The notes: generated by a model from the sequence alone, not told the origin. A DNA stretch of 40,181 bases from Bacillota bacterium (GCA_021846505.1 JAJZWV010000035.1:1-40181), one strand, 5' to 3'; shown: positions 1 to 7,183, counted from the first letter of the stretch. Translations and numbers: made by a program.

Positions 1-1
1 G

Positions 2-127
2 GACATCCGGGCGTGGATCGCGGCGTGGAATGACCATCCCCGGCCCTATGTCTGGGTGAAGACGGCCGACCAAATCCTCGCGGCCCTCGCAAACTATTGC
101 AAGCGAATTAGCAATTCAGGACACTAG
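2..127 (+). CDS. IS630-family transposase, C-terminal fragment (cut by window start)
   Basis: The reading frame entering the window encodes the last 41 residues of a transposase, with the segment WNDHPRPYVWVKTADQIL followed by a short basic tail ending SGH. A WN..P.PF.W.KTAD.IL tail is typical of IS630-family DDE transposases. It would act in cut-and-paste transposition at TA dinucleotides. The catalytic residues lie outside the window. The stop codon TAG (125-127) is made of the target TA plus the first flanking G, so it is supplied by the insertion site. The matching N-terminus of a same-orientation copy begins at 40098. Confidence 0.82.
   Translation, partial: DIRAWIAAWNDHPRPYVWVKTADQILAALANYCKRISNSGH
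104..124 (+). repeat. Right terminal inverted repeat of IS630-type element
   Basis: The 21 bases at 104-124, read on the minus strand, begin GTGTCCTGAATTG and match 18 of 21 positions of the sequence at 40054-40074. That is the relationship expected of the two terminal inverted repeats of one IS type. The repeat is followed by TA (125-126), the target dinucleotide duplicated by IS630/Tc1-type elements. It overlaps the transposase C-terminal coding sequence. Confidence 0.8.
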
Positions 128-256
128 GATGCTGTCCCAGGGGTTGAGGGGGTGAAACGCAAACACCCAGAGCAGCACCCACCCCACTGCAAGCCAGAGA
201 GCCCGGCGTCCTCCCAGGCATCCCTCTATGCTGATGCGCATAGCGCGGCCGATCAC
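125..256 (-). pseudogene. ABC transporter permease, 5' fragment truncated by the IS insertion
   Basis: A GTG start at 256 overlaps the stop of the ABC ATPase gene (GTGA), so this was the next gene of the operon. The surviving 44 codons encode a basic N-terminus followed by one hydrophobic segment (LWLAVGWVLLWVFAF) and then HPLNPWDSI. This looks like the first membrane helix of an ABC-2-type permease. The reading frame runs into the IS630 terminal repeat at the TA of 125-126 and stops inside it. The remainder of the gene should lie on the other side of the IS, outside the window. The permease assignment rests on hydrophobicity and operon position, not on a diagnostic motif. Confidence 0.6.
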
Positions 257-957
257 GGATCCACCCGGCGCGCATCGACCCCCTGCTCGCGTGCCAAGTC
301 CTCGCCGACAGCGGGCATCAGGCGGCCCTCCGCAATTTTGAGCACTCGTGTGCTGACCCGGGACACCTCTTCTAAATAGTGGCTCGCCACGAGGATAGCT
401 GCCCCACGCTCCTGCTGTTCCTGAATGAGGTGGGCCACCAGCGCCACCCCACTTGGGTCCAAGGCGTTGGTCGGCTCGTCCAGCAGGAGGACCGCCGGCG
501 CTTCCATCAGCGCCTGGGCGATGCCCAGCCGCTGGACCATGCCCTGCGAATACAGGCCGACGCGCTTGCGGTCGGCGGGGTCCAGCCCAACGCGCTGCAT
601 CCACTGGCGCACCTCGGAGGCCGAGATGACTTGGCGCAGCGCCGCCAGCATCGAGAGGTTCGTGAGCCCGCTCAGGTGCGGCAGCAGCCCGGGCGGGTCA
701 AACAAGATGCCCAGCCCTGCGGGCACCCCACCTGGCAGGTCCGTCAGCGGGACCCCGCCGACGGCGACCGTGCCCTTAGAGGGCTGTACCAAGCCCGCCA
801 CCATGCGCAGCACCGTCGTTTTGCCGCACCCGTTGGGCCCGATGAGCCCCACCACCTCCCCGGAATGCACGGTGAGGTGAATGTCGCTCACCACCGCTCG
901 GCCCTGATACCGCTTGCTGACCCCTGCCAGCACGATGGCAGGTTCCGCCGTCCCCAT
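253..957 (-). CDS. ABC transporter ATP-binding protein
   Basis: This 234-residue protein is a complete ABC ATPase that would power a membrane exporter or importer from the cytoplasmic face. Visible motifs in order are Walker A GPNGCGKTT (residues about 40-48), a degenerate signature YSQGMVQRL in place of LSGGQ, Walker B LLLDEPTNALD, and an H-loop in VASHYLEE. The start ATG overlaps the permease stop as TAATG, giving translational coupling. The next gene starts inside its own stop codon. The layout (permease, ATPase, second permease) resembles ABC-2 type exporters for lipids, antibiotics or peptides. The substrate cannot be read from the sequence. Since the second permease is broken by the IS, the transporter may be non-functional. 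Confidence 0.9.
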   Translation of the reverse strand: MGTAEPAIVLAGVSKRYQGRAVVSDIHLTVHSGEVVGLIGPNGCGKTTVLRMVAGLVQPSKGTVAVGGVPLTDLPGGVPAGLGILFDPPGLLPHLSGLTNLSMLAALRQVISASEVRQWMQRVGLDPADRKRVGLYSQGMVQRLGIAQALMEAPAVLLLDEPTNALDPSGVALVAHLIQEQQERGAAILVASHYLEEVSRVSTRVLKIAEGRLMPAVGEDLAREQGVDARRVDP

Positions 958-1823
958 TAGCCCACACTCCTTGGCCATTCTTTTCGCCGCACAGCCATCC
1001 ACGCGATGGCCAATACCGGCACGGCGGCAGGGATGGCCCAGTAGAGGGCGAGCGCAGCCCACGACCCCACGGACGGCACCCACGACAGATATTGGCCCGC
1101 ATACACGGAGGGCACCCAGTAGCTCCGCCACAGCGCCTGGCTGACCACGTCGCCCACTATCAGCACCATCATGGGCACCGCCAAGGTCAACAGGGGCTGG
1201 CGCACCCAGATGCCGGCAGCGGTCGACAAGCTGGCCAGGGATACGGCCGCCCACAGCGCCACCAGCACGACCAAGATTACGAACAGGCCGGGTGCCGCCC
1301 AGAAAAAGTGGGGGTGGAACTGCGTGGCGTACGACACACCGTACACCCCCGATATTTTCACGCGGTAGGGCAGCGAAAGGTTGGGGACCCAACTCAGGAG
1401 GCGCGGGAGTGCCAGCGGCAGCGTCGCCGCAAACACGGCCTCCACCACGCCGATAGCAATGCCCATAGCCACCAGGGTCAGCAGCGCGCCGCCCGCCAGC
1501 TTGCCCCAGAGATACCGGGTCCACCCCACCCGGGTGATGGCCACGGCATCCAGGCCCCGGCGCCGGTCAATCGCCAAGCTGTCGCCGCCCGGCAAGGCCG
1601 CCACCACCGGAATGAGGACCGGCCACAGGGCCGTCAGCCATCCCCCCAGCGGCATCTCGCTGGCCGTAAAGAAGTTGACCAGTCGCGGCGTGGGCGGATG
1701 GTACCAAGGCTGGGCATACTGCACCGCTGTCAACAGGAGGAGGCCGACGGTGGCCGCCACCGCCACCCAAAAGCGCCATGAGCGGATGCCCCGCATCCAC
1801 TCCGCCCGGACGACGTGTCCCAT
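957..1823 (-). CDS. ABC-2-type transporter permease
   Basis: A 288-residue polytopic membrane protein. The N-terminus MGHVVRAEWMRGIRSWRFW is a short amphipathic, basic stretch leading into the first transmembrane segment, as in ABC-2 permeases. About six hydrophobic segments follow, including VAVAATVGLLLLTAV, LWPVLIPVVAAL, LLTLVAMGIAIGVVEAVF, LFVILVVLVALWAAV and PAAVPVLAIAWMAV. The start ATG at 1823 is preceded by a good ribosome binding site (AAGGAGG), which excludes the longer upstream reading. Its stop overlaps the ATPase start. It lies 40 bases downstream of a gene for a secreted protein, so the operon may concern export of, or response to, an extracellular peptide. That link is inference. 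Confidence 0.85.
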   Translation of the reverse strand: MGHVVRAEWMRGIRSWRFWVAVAATVGLLLLTAVQYAQPWYHPPTPRLVNFFTASEMPLGGWLTALWPVLIPVVAALPGGDSLAIDRRRGLDAVAITRVGWTRYLWGKLAGGALLTLVAMGIAIGVVEAVFAATLPLALPRLLSWVPNLSLPYRVKISGVYGVSYATQFHPHFFWAAPGLFVILVVLVALWAAVSLASLSTAAGIWVRQPLLTLAVPMMVLIVGDVVSQALWRSYWVPSVYAGQYLSWVPSVGSWAALALYWAIPAAVPVLAIAWMAVRRKEWPRSVG

Positions 1824-1863
1824 CGACCTGACCTCCTTCTCACAGTTCGCGTCAGCGCGAGGC

Positions 1864-2279
1864 TCAGGTTTCCCAGTTTCCGGTGTATTGGGACGTGCCC
1901 TGAAACAAGCCGGTTCCACCCATCAGCTTGATGTGCTCATTAGGGGAGTCAAACACATCAATCCCGTGATAGCCCGTGCCGGGGTCAATCGTCAGCCAAT
2001 ACGCGCCGGGGCGCTGCTCGCCGCTGGCCTTGGCCGCGGTGAAGTTCCCACTGCCAGCACCACTGACCGATGCCACTTCCACGGTCATCGTGGGGCGCCA
2101 TAGTGGCTGGCCGTGCGGGTTTGCTGTGTGCAACCCACGCCACCTCCGCCGCCTACCGTAAACTGGAACGCGTATGGACCGTTCCAGGTTGCGGCAAACG
2201 CGAGGGCGGAGGCACTCACCACCACCGTGGCCGCCGCCGCGGCCGCCGTCGCGTGTCGCTTTAGTCGCGTTCTTCTCAT
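1864..2279 (-). pseudogene. Small secreted protein of unknown function, frameshifted
   Basis: From the ATG at 2279 (GGGAG upstream) the frame encodes a basic N-terminus MRRTRLKRH, an Ala/Val-rich hydrophobic core and an AFA-A signal-peptidase-like site, then WNGPYAFQFTV and a Gly-rich stretch. This frame ends about 64 codons in. A different frame, open to 1864, carries on with a plausible secreted sequence (MTVEVASVSGAGSGNF ... YHGIDVFDSPNEHIKLMGG ... QYTGNWET). A single frameshift near 2110-2120 would join the two into one Sec-exported protein of about 138 residues. I do not recognise the family. It heads the ABC operon. It could be a real frameshift, a sequencing error, or two separate short genes. 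Confidence 0.55.
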
Positions 2280-2672
2280 CCGAATCGTCTCCCTTCCTGT
2301 CCGTGTGTCGGCAAACACCCGATCGGGCTTCTGAGGACCCGGCAGGTGCCCGCCATGACAATCCCACCGTCGGCAGAGGCGCAGTCAGGCAGCGCGTCCT
2401 CCTGGGTTCCGCCGCACCCCCTTGCGTGGCGAGTCTACGAGTCTGAGGACGGTTTTCGTGCGTTTCGCGGCGGATCCCTGCTGCAGGCTACTACGAGGCA
2501 CGCACCGCGACCCGCTGGACGCGACGAGCAGAGCCTCCCGCAGGGCGGCACCCCCAGCCGGCCGGGTCCGCGCAGATCCCACCGCGGATGGCGCGCCGAA
2601 TGGGCCCCAAGGGCGCGTCGGTTCACCCTGATGAATGCGGGAGCATTTCCGCGTGCGCCCGGATAAGGGCAT
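2280..2672. other. Intergenic region without a recognisable gene
   Basis: These 393 bases lie between the start of the secreted-protein gene and the end of the XRE-TPR gene. All frames give Arg/Pro-rich translations typical of GC-rich non-coding DNA. It must hold the promoter of the ABC operon, but no convincing -35/-10 pair is visible. Confidence 0.5.
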
Positions 2673-3797
2673 CTAGCCGGCGCTGGCGCTCGCCTGGGGA
2701 GCAGGGAGCAGGGCGCCGACCGATTCAGGGGCCACCCGCGCGGCGACCCAGGCCGCGGGCAGCGCCTCCCCGTATGAGTCAAACCGAGGAGGTCCGCCTT
2801 CTGTCAGTTCCCTGACCACAGCTTGGGCTGCCGCTATCTGACCGTCCCGATGCAGGCACAGGAGGCGTTCCGCTTGGATGGCCGCCCAATCGCCGCTGCC
2901 GGGCTCCGCGGCGGACAGGGCTTGGCCCAGCCACTGCAGGGCCGCCGCCAGGTCATCCGCCTCCCTGTGCATGGCTCCCACGGCGTAACGGACCCGGGCC
3001 AGCAGGGGAGCGGGCGCTTCGGCGGCGAAGGCCGTGGCCGCTTCGAGCAGGTGCGGTTCCCCCAGCTCCCAGCGGCATACCAGCACGCCCCACCGGGGAT
3101 AAGCCACGCGCTCATCCCCCTGCAGGTTGCCGATTGCGCGCTCGTAATGCGTCTGGGCTTCCGCATAGGCCTCGCGGTCCAGCAGCAAATTGCCGGCCGC
3201 CCAGTGGATGTAGCCTTGAAGTCGGGCGTCGCCCGCTTCGGCCGCAGCCGCCAGGGCGGTCTGGAGCACCGTCAGGGCGGCCTCGAGCCTTCCACAGCGC
3301 GCCAGCGCCAATCCATAGTCATACTCCGCCCGGGCCCGCACGACCGCGCCACCGTGGCCGCGCGCATGGCGCTCCATGGCCTCAAAGTGGCGACATGCGC
3401 CGCCAAAATCTCCGAGAAGATATGCCAGTCGCCCTCGCAGGCGATAAAGGTCGCCGTCATACCGCCCGCGATAGACCGACCGGTTGACCTGCTCCGCGCG
3501 TGCCAGCACCAAGCGCGCCGCATCGCCATCTCCCTGGCTCATCAGGTGGTCACGCATCCCCAGCAAACTGGCGCCGCGCGGCTCCCCATCCATCCACCCG
3601 CCCACCGCTTCGGGTCGGCTGACGGCCAGTGCATCGGTGAGGCGGAGCCACAGGGCCGGCTTGGCGGTCAGCGCTCCGCGTTCCAGGCGGCTGATGGTGG
3701 ATCGGGCCACGCCGACCCGCCGCGCCAAGGCAAACTGCGACAGGCCCTGACGGACGCGCCACTGCAGCAGGTGGGACGCCGCGGAACGCTCCTCCAT
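2673..3797 (-). CDS. XRE-family regulator with C-terminal TPR repeats (RRNPP-like architecture)
   Basis: A 374-residue cytoplasmic regulator. Residues about 10-58 form an XRE/Cro helix-turn-helix (VRQGLSQFALARRVGVARSTISRLERG). The rest is alpha-helical with Ala/Leu-rich TPR-like pairs, for example near AEYDYGLALARCGRLEAALTVLQTAL and IHWAAGNLLLDREAYAEAQTHYERAI. An N-terminal XRE domain fused to TPRs is the layout of RRNPP receptors (PlcR, Rgg-like and relatives) that bind short re-imported peptides. The ATG at 3797 has GGAGG upstream. It is divergent from a small signal-peptide-bearing gene at 3920, and the shared intergenic region holds repeats suited to operators. Other XRE-TPR proteins are not peptide sensors, so the quorum-sensing role is inference; the domain call is firm. 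Confidence 0.85.
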   Translation of the reverse strand: MEERSAASHLLQWRVRQGLSQFALARRVGVARSTISRLERGALTAKPALWLRLTDALAVSRPEAVGGWMDGEPRGASLLGMRDHLMSQGDGDAARLVLARAEQVNRSVYRGRYDGDLYRLRGRLAYLLGDFGGACRHFEAMERHARGHGGAVVRARAEYDYGLALARCGRLEAALTVLQTALAAAAEAGDARLQGYIHWAAGNLLLDREAYAEAQTHYERAIGNLQGDERVAYPRWGVLVCRWELGEPHLLEAATAFAAEAPAPLLARVRYAVGAMHREADDLAAALQWLGQALSAAEPGSGDWAAIQAERLLCLHRDGQIAAAQAVVRELTEGGPPRFDSYGEALPAAWVAARVAPESVGALLPAPQASASAG

Positions 3798-3830
3798 GCC
3801 TTTCCGTCCTCCGTGCCCACAAAACCGCCC

Positions 3831-3883
3831 GTTGCGTATCTCGTCATTCCATGACAGGTTTCACCACTCGAGTTGCGTATCTC
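3831..3883. promoter_or_regulatory. Divergent operator region: paired direct repeats and an inverted repeat
   Basis: GTTGCGTATCTC occurs twice as an exact 12-base direct repeat at 3831-3842 and 3872-3883, 41 bases apart (about four helical turns). Abutting the first copy is a perfect inverted repeat, GTCAT-TCC-ATGAC, at 3843-3855. All lie between the divergent starts of the XRE-TPR gene and the small peptide gene. They are natural candidates for binding sites of that regulator. No clear -10 hexamer can be assigned. Confidence 0.55.
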
Positions 3884-3919
3884 CAGAAGGGTAGCACAAG
3901 CAGCGGGAGGCGTGGCCAG

Positions 3920-4075
3920 GTGAAAAGGCTTTTTGGCGGAAGAGTGCTGGCATGGGTCGCCGCGCTTGCACTCACGTGTGCGGTGGCGGTCCCTGCGCGG
4001 GCTCCAGGAGCTTCGGTGGCGGCGTGGCCGCGGCCCCCCCAGAGTCCGGGTCCAACATGGCCACCCGTCTTGTGA
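3920..4075 (+). CDS. Small secreted peptide, candidate signalling propeptide
   Basis: A 51-codon frame starting at GTG 3920 with GGGAGG about 9 bases upstream. The product has a basic N-terminus (VKRLFGGR), a hydrophobic core (VLAWVAALALTCAVAV), a P-A-R-A signal-peptidase-like site, and a short Pro/Trp-rich tail that ends SPGPTWPPVL. This is the build of exported propeptides processed to short signals. It is divergent from an XRE-TPR regulator, an arrangement known for Rgg/SHP pairs. No homologue is recognised, and the mature form cannot be defined from sequence. It could instead be a chance frame in GC-rich DNA; the ribosome binding site and the well-formed signal peptide argue against that. 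Confidence 0.5.
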   Translation: MKRLFGGRVLAWVAALALTCAVAVPARAPGASVAAWPRPPQSPGPTWPPVL

Positions 4076-4316
4076 TCGCCAGGAGACCGTGAAGACCCGT
4101 CGGCCGCGGGGATTTCACGCGGGCTGGTCACGCCGGGCAAGCGGCCGCCTGAAGCGCCGGCGAGGACTTCAACGGCACTGGCTATGCCAACATGGCCGGC
4201 GGGAGAGACCGCGATGGGTGCGCAGCCAGCCGCTCCGCCAGGCTGATGGCTCGTGATCGCCTGGACTGGAGGGCGAGCGACTTCGCGCCCGCGCGTGTAT
4301 CCGGTACAGTGTGGGC

Positions 4317-5405
4317 ATGAGCAAGCCACCCCGCATCGCGATTTTAGTCAGAAAGCTGTCAGGGCGGGGCGGGATGGAAGCCGTCATCCGCACGGTGGCG
4401 GCGGCCGCCGCGGCCGAGGCCGACCCTGCGCGCGTGGAGGTGTGGTGCCTCGGCGTGCCGCTGCGCGCTGAGTGGCTGGACGGCCTCCCCCATCGGGTGG
4501 CCAACATTGACCAGGGGACGGGGCGCCGGTTCCAACTGGGCGCCAAGCGGTGGCTGTATGCCCGAGCGCTCGCGCGGTTTCTTCGCCAATCGCCGGTGGA
4601 CGCCCTCTTGGCCACGGACCCCGTCTTTGTCAAAGCGGGGCTGGCCGCCGCTGGCCAGGGACCTGTTCGCCCGCGGGTATTTTCCTGGCCCCACTTCTCC
4701 CTCGATCGCCTGGCGAATGTGCCCTGGCTGGCCGAGGCTGACGGGCACCTGGCGCTGGGCACGCAGATTGCGGAGCAGATCCAGCGCGTAAACCCGCGGG
4801 TGGCGCCCACGGTGGTAGGCAACCCGCTGCCGGCCAGCCCGGAGGGCTTCCCGCTGGTGCCGCCGCCCCACGGCCCCGCACGCTTTCTCTATGTGGGCCG
4901 CCTGCAGAACCATCAGAAGCGGGTAGACCTGCTGCTGGAGGCATTGGCCATCCATCGGGCGCAGGATTGGTCGCTGGAGGTGTTCGGCGATGGGCCGGAT
5001 CGCGCGTCGCTTGAGGCGCAGGCCGAGCGCCTGGGGATAGCGCGCCACGTCCGGTGGCACGGGTGGCTGAGCGACCCGTGGGCTCAGGTGGAGGCGGCCA
5101 CGGCGCTGGTGCTGCCGTCGGACTTTGAAGGGTTTCCCATGGCGCTGTTAGAATCGCTGGTGCGCGGGGTCCCGGTCATCGCCACCGACTGCCTGGCCGG
5201 CCCGCGCGACATCGTGGCGCCGGGCACCAACGGCTGGCTGGTGCCGCCCCACGATGCCGGCGCGCTGTCCGAAGCCCTCCAGCGCTTTCTGGTGTCGCCC
5301 GCCGGGCAGCTGACCTCCCCGCCGGCCGACCGCCGCCGCGACATCCTGGACCGCTTTGAACCCGGCGTGGTGTGGCGTCGCATGCGCGACGCGTTGTTTG
5401 CCTGA
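4317..5405 (+). CDS. Glycosyltransferase family 4 protein
   Basis: A 362-residue GT-B fold glycosyltransferase, which would transfer a sugar from a nucleotide-sugar donor to a cell-surface polymer or lipid. The N-terminal half contains the glycine-rich LVRKLSGRGGMEAVIR acceptor-side motif. The C-terminal half has FLYVGRLQNHQKRVDLLLEA and the EX7E region in FEGFPMALLESLVRGVPVIATD, both characteristic of GT4 enzymes, with RfaB/WaaG-like wording. The start could be ATG 4317 or the in-frame GTG 4311. Neither has a Shine-Dalgarno sequence. A TACAGT at 4304-4309 with TTCGCG 16 bases upstream would put the transcript start almost at the ATG, so leaderless expression is possible. No other polysaccharide gene is nearby, so the substrate is unknown. 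Confidence 0.88.
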   Translation: MSKPPRIAILVRKLSGRGGMEAVIRTVAAAAAAEADPARVEVWCLGVPLRAEWLDGLPHRVANIDQGTGRRFQLGAKRWLYARALARFLRQSPVDALLATDPVFVKAGLAAAGQGPVRPRVFSWPHFSLDRLANVPWLAEADGHLALGTQIAEQIQRVNPRVAPTVVGNPLPASPEGFPLVPPPHGPARFLYVGRLQNHQKRVDLLLEALAIHRAQDWSLEVFGDGPDRASLEAQAERLGIARHVRWHGWLSDPWAQVEAATALVLPSDFEGFPMALLESLVRGVPVIATDCLAGPRDIVAPGTNGWLVPPHDAGALSEALQRFLVSPAGQLTSPPADRRRDILDRFEPGVVWRRMRDALFA

Positions 5406-5470
5406 GCGCCGCACCCCACGCGGCTGCAGAGAACACCCGAGGAGAGGAGCGGGCGCCCTTGGCCGCATCG

Positions 5471-6286
5471 ATGGGGGAATCCCTCGGCTGGGTATTGCAT
5501 GCGCGCGCCGCACACTACGAGGGGACCGGAGTCGGCAGCACGTCCGTCAAGTCTTTTTCGGGTCCTGCCCAATATGACTTGGGGGGCCGCTCCGTCGTAG
5601 TAGACGCGGGCCACTACCTGTCTTGAACGCGGGCGAGCCGTATCGCATCAGCATTGGGCCTGGCGGCGGCGGGCTCGCCCTCGCTGTGGCGTCGTTCTGC
5701 GTATTTTTCGCGGCGGACGCGCGCCCGAGGTCCACATGCAGAGCCGCCCGATGTGCCACGACGACCTGGTTCCCCCCACCCTTGACGCCTTTCGCCGCCA
5801 CTACCCCGGCCACCGCCAGGATCCGCTGTGGGTGGACCAAGCGCTGGCCGCCCTGATGGACGGCGTGCTCGCGGCTCACACCCCACCGAGCGCCAGATGG
5901 CGGGCCTCGCCGCCGCCCAGCCAGCCACCCGCCAGGAAGTGTACCGGCGCCTGCTCATGGTACAGGACTATCTCCATGCGCACTGCACCGAGCACTTATC
6001 CCTGGGCGAGCCGGCCCAGGTGGCGGCGCTGTCGCCCAACCGCCTCATCCAGTACGGCCGCCAGGCGTTTGGGGTGACCCCCTGGCAGGACGTGCGCCGG
6101 CAGCGGCTGGCGGAAGCGCGGCGCCGGCTGCGGGCTCACCCGGACCCCCCATCACCGTGCTGGCGGCTGGATCTGGGATGGGCAAGCGCGTCGGCCTTCA
6201 GCACCGCCTATCGGGCTTGCTATGGCGTGCCGCCCCGGGTGGAGCGGACAAGGGACCAAGCCGGTGATTTTAAGCAAGACGGCTAG
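5471..6286 (+). pseudogene. AraC-family transcriptional regulator, broken by several frameshifts
   Basis: Conceptual translation across frames reconstructs one protein. Frame one (from ATG 5471) gives an N-terminal sensing domain (HARAAHYEGTGVGSTSVKSF, then YDLGGRSVVVDAGHYL). A shift near 5622 continues it as LNAGEPYRISIGPGGG. Another shift near 5735 gives MCHDDLVPPTLDAFRRHYPG. A third near 5885 gives the first helix-turn-helix (LSLGEPAQVAALSPNRLIQ) and the linker FGVTPWQDVRRQRLAEARR. Two compensating shifts around the C-run near 6147 precede the second helix-turn-helix (LGWASASAFSTAYR..YGVPP), diagnostic of AraC/XylS proteins. At least five indels are needed, so this is a decayed gene and not a single sequencing error. 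Confidence 0.75.
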
Positions 6287-6355
6287 CGTCCGGCCCGGTA
6301 TCCTGGCCGCAGGTCCCCGCTGCTTTTACTTGATACCCCCAAAGGAGTGACGGCC

Positions 6356-6733
6356 GTGTCCGCTCCCATTCGCAAGCTGGGCTAGGTGGCCCTGCCCACC
6401 CATGACCTCGCTAGTGCCATCGCGTTTTACCGCGACGTATTGGAACTGCCCTTCATCTGGAGCAACGCCCACCTGGCCTTCTTCCAGCTGGGTGCGACCC
6501 GCCTCTTGCTGGAAGTCCCCGAGTCCGAGGCGTTTGACCATCCGGGCTCGGTGCTGTACTTCGACGTCGAGGACATCGAGGCGGCCGTCCCCGCTCTCGA
6601 AGCCCGCGGCGCCGTGTTTGAGGATGATCCCCACATCGTGGGCGACCTGGGCCAGGTATCGGTCTGGATGGCCTTCTTTCGCGATCCCGCGGGCAACCTG
6701 CTGGCGCTGCCGTGTGAGCGCCCGCACCGCTGA
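6356..6733 (+). pseudogene. VOC/glyoxalase-like protein with in-frame amber codon at position 10
   Basis: A GTG at 6356 with an ideal ribosome binding site (AAAGGAG, 6341-6347) opens MSAPIRKLG, then TAG (6383-6385), then an uninterrupted domain beginning VALPTHDLASAIAFYRDVL. The rest is a standard single VOC unit (vicinal oxygen chelate fold) ending with WMAFFRDPAGNLLALPCE, about 125 codons in all. A CAG glutamine is expected at the TAG position. Either this is a nonsense mutation, or translation restarts at the GTG just after the TAG (6386), which would lose only the first strand but has no ribosome binding site. The substrate is unknown. A second, more degraded copy lies at 7455-7722. Confidence 0.75.
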
Positions 6734-6743
6734 GCGAGCCTCC

Positions 6744-6952
6744 CCAGCGCCCGCCCGATTCCAATCTGGCCGCGCACACTGGTCCGTTTCCAACGTGTGG
6801 ATGAGGGACTTTGGGCCATGGTGCCCACCGCTGCTGCCGCCAGGCCCCATGCGCAGGGCCTGCGGCCGCAAGTCCACGTCATCGCACACGACCACCCGCT
6901 GGTCCGCGCCAATTCGATGGCAGCGGCAAAAGGGGCGACGGCGTCGCCCGAA
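6744..6952 (-). pseudogene. Degenerate internal fragment of a second pth gene
   Basis: Read on the minus strand, this stretch encodes fragments such as HRIGADQRVVVCDDVDLRPQ and GGHHGPKSLIHTLETDQCA. These closely match the intact peptidyl-tRNA hydrolase at 7930-8496 (HRIGADQLVVVCDDLDLPAQ and GGHNGLKSLIHTLGTDQFA). The DNA is alignable at roughly 80 percent by eye with 8085-8286. Neither end of pth is present, and no start or stop is usable. It follows the VOC gene directly, so VOC plus pth-fragment here mirrors VOC-fragment plus pth downstream. Confidence 0.75.
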
Positions 6953-6989
6953 AGGCGTGGCCCGCGCTCCGCGTGTAAACTGTATCTGC

Positions 6990-7002
6990 CTAGAGTGTCT
7001 AG
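6990..7002 (+). promoter_or_regulatory. Perfect inverted repeat upstream of the antitoxin gene
   Basis: CTAGA-GTG-TCTAG is a perfect 5-base inverted repeat 20 bases upstream of the Phd-type start codon, between an AT-richer stretch (GTAAACTGTATCT, possible -10 region) and the ribosome binding site GGAAGGAG. Phd-family antitoxins autoregulate by binding short palindromes in this position, so it is a candidate operator. Confidence 0.4.
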
Positions 7003-7021
7003 CCTGGAAGGAGCCAACGCC

Positions 7022-7183
7022 GTGAAGAGTCATTGGTAGGTACAGGAAGCCAAGAATAAGTTGAGTCAAGTGATACAGCAAGCGGAGCAAGGGCTGCAAA
7101 CCATCACCGTGCGCGACAAGCCCGCGGTGGTCGTGATGGCCGTGCGTGAATACCAGCGCCTCACACGCCCACAAACCCGTTGA
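7022..7183 (+). pseudogene. Phd/YefM-type antitoxin with in-frame amber codon at position 6
   Basis: From GTG 7022, with GGAAGGAG 9 bases upstream, the frame reads MKSHW, then TAG (7037-7039), then VQEAKNKLSQVIQQAEQGLQTITVRDKP and further to 7183, 54 codons in total. VQEAK..LS.V...A..G.Q.IT.R..PA.VV is the classic Phd/YefM antitoxin N-terminal domain, which binds operator DNA and neutralises a partner toxin through its C-terminus. The expected residue at the TAG is glutamine (W-Q-V-Q-E-A). No intact toxin follows. A PIN-type toxin remnant lies immediately downstream on the opposite strand. The gene is probably inactive. Confidence 0.7.

Noticed and set aside
253-1524. 423-residue reading of the ABC ATPase gene
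   Set aside because: The N-terminal half is antisense-like translation of the permease; the true start is the ATG at 957 overlapping the permease stop.
4070-4200. Cobalamin- or cyclic-di-AMP-riboswitch-like short motifs (GCCAGGAGACC and similar) before the glycosyltransferase
   Set aside because: Only isolated short matches; the other conserved blocks of those riboswitches are missing or in the wrong order.
3844-4329. 161-residue minus-strand frame opposite the small secreted peptide gene
   Set aside because: Low-complexity Gly/Ala/Pro translation with no motif; it would overlap both the operator region and the small gene that has a proper ribosome binding site and signal peptide.
6383-7039. 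Genetic-code change with TAG read as glutamine
   Set aside because: TAG is used as the ordinary stop of pth, the XRE-TPR gene, an MFS gene and the lanthipeptide precursor, so genome-wide reassignment is not supported.
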